Part shown: in pieces, positions 62,585-64,000 of the stretch
Position numbering within the stretch: position 1 is the stretch's first letter
Layout: each line of letters begins with the position of its first letter
Assembly (NCBI RefSeq): GCF_000153205.1
Contig: NZ_CH672427.1
Span: forward strand, 2,451 to 66,450
Source of the DNA: Nitrococcus mobilis Nb-231
GTDB taxonomy: Bacteria > Pseudomonadota > Gammaproteobacteria > Nitrococcales > Nitrococcaceae
Length of the DNA stretch: 64,000 nucleotides
Direction of reading: 5' to 3'
Translations under genes and position numbers: made by a program
The notes under the pieces: model-generated
Told to the model about the DNA's origin: nothing
Databases searched by the model: none
Seen by the model: the letters and a program-made list of their open reading frames with translations, nothing else

Positions 62585-62908
62585 TTATTGGACCGGCTGG
62601 TTCAGGATTTGAACGCGATCACCGACCCGAAACGGCGGCTGAGTCGTCTGGGTTAGCGTCTGTGTCCCGCCGTTATCAAGCTTTATGCTCACCCGATAGG
62701 CACTGTCATCATAGACGCCGCCGGTGCGATCGATTGACGTGATCGCGCCACAACCAGCGCATTCGGCGCTTGGTGCCACCGCTAGGGTGGGTTGGGTTTG
62801 GTAAGTAGTGGTCGTGTTACGTGGAGAGCAGCCGATCAATGCAAAAGCGCTGCTGATCACTACTCCAGCCACCAGAATACGAATCACGTTGCGTTTCATC
62901 GGCTTCAC
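62585..62908 (-). CDS. Small outer-membrane-type lipoprotein, 107 aa
   Basis: Signal peptide ending in the lipobox ALIGC, so Cys27 is probably lipidated. The mature part (ECAGCGAITSIDRTGGVYDD, then SIKLDNGGTQTL and PPFRVGDRVQI) resembles the C-terminal beta part of SlyB/Pcp-type lipoproteins but lacks the glycine-zipper segment normally between these pieces. It could be a minimal member of that group. A second ATG three codons in is also possible. Confidence 0.65.
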   Translation of the reverse strand: MKPMKRNVIRILVAGVVISSAFALIGCSPRNTTTTYQTQPTLAVAPSAECAGCGAITSIDRTGGVYDDSAYRVSIKLDNGGTQTLTQTTQPPFRVGDRVQILNQPVQ

Positions 62909-63343
62909 CTATTTTCTTAGGTTCCGCCCCGCTCTTACCCCACGGCCTCTATCCCATTGAGACCCGCTAGAACGTAGGCAGTTCAATACGCGGGTTCAAG
63001 GATGCCGTTTAGATCCAGCCTTATAAAAGCCCATGTTGCTTCCCCGGATTTTCAGTACGGGTGGAATTCGCTCGTTAGTGGATTGGGCTCCAAGGTGTTT
63101 TCCTTCCGCGGCCATCGCTTTGGCGGGTTCGCCGCCGGTAGCCACGGAAGCCCATCGCAGGCCGAGCCAGTTCGCCAAGTGCGAAACACATCACTTTTAT
63201 AGTGTCGTTCGACCGGTGTCTGGAGGAAATTGCCGACTGGGCCTCGGTCAGGCAAGAACGCGTTCCAGATCATGCGCTGAAACGAAGACAAAAGCGAACG
63301 AAACAGCACGGTTCCCGAGAACACGGCTAGGGGATTTCCCAGC
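62909..63343. other. Intergenic stretch of unknown content
   Basis: About 435 bases before the subtilase gene. Both strands are open over 60-100 codons (for example minus 62996-63178 and plus 63033-63347), but I recognise no protein and no good start signals. It may hold the promoter of the subtilase gene or decayed repeat DNA. Confidence 0.3.
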
Positions 63344-64000
63344 ATGAACCGATACCATCGAAGGGATAGTAGAAAGATCACCGTTTCAGCTCGGCAAACC
63401 ATTGGCCAAGACCGCCCCAGAGGTGCTGGCGGCCGGGCGATCATATGGGGGCTTGCCGCGGCGTGTCTGGCAGTGCTGAGCGCGGGGCCGGTTGGGGCGC
63501 AACCGACCGAGCGCTGGGCCCGCGGGCATATTCTGGTGCAGCCGCGCGGCGGTCTGCCGGAGCATGTGCTGGAGAAAATTTTGAATCGGGCAGGAGGGCG
63601 CGCCGCCCGTGCCGCCAGCCGGCTGCAACGGCTGAAGGTGCGGATCGTGCAGGTTCCGGCGCGGGCCGAGCAAGCAGTGGCGCGGGCGCTGGCGCGCAAT
63701 CCGCACATCAAGTTCGCCGAGGTCGATGCGCTGGTCCCGGTCGGCCAAACGCTTCCTGATGACCCCAATTACCCGAAGGCCTGGCACTTGCCCAAAATTC
63801 AGGCGCCGAGCGCGTGGGATACCGCGCTCGGCGATGGGGTGACCGTGGCGATATTGGATACGGGGGTGGACCCCTTTCATCTGGACCTCGCGGATAATCT
63901 CGTCGCCGGTTGGAACGTGGCCTCGAACAACGGTGATACCCAGGATATTTTCGGCCACGGCACCCAGGTCGCTGGGACTGTCGCCGCGGTCAGCGACAAC
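63344..64000 (+). CDS. Secreted subtilisin-like S8 peptidase, N-terminal part (runs off right edge)
   Basis: Starts MNRYHRRDSRKITVSARQ, then a hydrophobic signal segment (IIWGLAAACLAVLSAGPVGA). An inhibitor-I9-like propeptide follows (HILVQPRGGLPEHVL, ending ARNPHIKFAEVDALV). The S8 catalytic domain begins at LPDDPNYPKAWHLPKI, with the catalytic Asp in VAILDTGVD and His in FGHGTQVAGT. The Ser box lies beyond 64000. The long basic stretch before the signal segment is unusual, so a later start is possible. 219 codons are visible. Confidence 0.85.
   Translation, partial: MNRYHRRDSRKITVSARQTIGQDRPRGAGGRAIIWGLAAACLAVLSAGPVGAQPTERWARGHILVQPRGGLPEHVLEKILNRAGGRAARAASRLQRLKVRIVQVPARAEQAVARALARNPHIKFAEVDALVPVGQTLPDDPNYPKAWHLPKIQAPSAWDTALGDGVTVAILDTGVDPFHLDLADNLVAGWNVASNNGDTQDIFGHGTQVAGTVAAVSDN

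Noticed and set aside
62316-62612. Open frame inside miniature element copy 2 (and its counterpart 42424-42741)
   Set aside because: Both copies share a frame because the DNA is nearly identical; no start signal or domain, and it overlaps the terminal repeats.

Overview
The window looks like a chromosomal segment of a GC-rich gammaproteobacterium. The evidence is conserved gene order typical of that class: nudJ-mnmA-hflD, clpS-clpA next to infA and aat, ftsK-lolA-rarA-serS, and prfB-lysS with the classical RF2 frameshift site. Hopanoid genes, a BCCT transporter and an MscS channel fit an environmental organism, perhaps in or near the Chromatiales. The sequence alone does not settle the order or genus.

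Layout. 1-1190: frameshifted integron-integrase remnant and empty DNA. 1190-12520: central carbon block with malate synthase G, aconitase A and isocitrate lyase, interrupted by a LysR-nudJ-mnmA-hflD run on the minus strand; isocitrate lyase has a leader of about 390 nt rich in inverted repeats, and its Shine-Dalgarno lies in a hairpin. 12544-17260: protein-turnover block (ClpS, ClpA, IF-1 and both N-degron transferases Bpt and Aat). 17422-24656: a COG3146 acyltransferase-like gene, then ftsK, lolA, rarA and serS. 24701-26738: CysB and siroheme methyltransferase CobA. 26864-36034: YccA-type membrane protein, cytosolic 5'-nucleotidase, phosphoesterase, HrpA helicase, RF2 and LysS.

36035-38640 is a gene graveyard: an ATP-grasp tail, a PEP-CTERM-like esterase with an odd extension, a collapsed IS1380-type transposase and a broken HlyD. 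38794-44173 holds a lipoprotein, a haem-binding DUF3365/HAMP sensor, a Ser/Thr kinase with two C-terminal repeats, a TrmB-type regulator and a broken membrane gene. 44358-50160 is a hopanoid locus: hpnN and hpnA are intact, but hpnI, hpnJ and hpnK, the three genes of the cyclitol-ether branch, are all reduced to remnants. 50177-62084 carries a DUF1614 protein, an MscS channel, a D-Ala-D-Ala-ligase-like ATP-grasp enzyme facing a three-gene minus-strand run (secreted cyclase, ATP-grasp-like protein, CocE-type hydrolase), an AsmA-like protein, a truncated Hsp20 and a BCCT transporter. The right edge has a small lipoprotein and the start of a secreted subtilase.

Two 166-bp copies of a miniature inverted-repeat element (42601-42766 and 62291-62456) are about 97% identical, lie in opposite orientation and carry 4-bp target duplications (TTAA, CTAG). 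Their ends resemble the surviving end of the IS1380-type remnant, which also abuts a CTAA. The best candidates for something not yet described are this element family, the isocitrate lyase leader, the haem-sensor/kinase pair and the ATP-grasp/hydrolase/cyclase neighbourhood.
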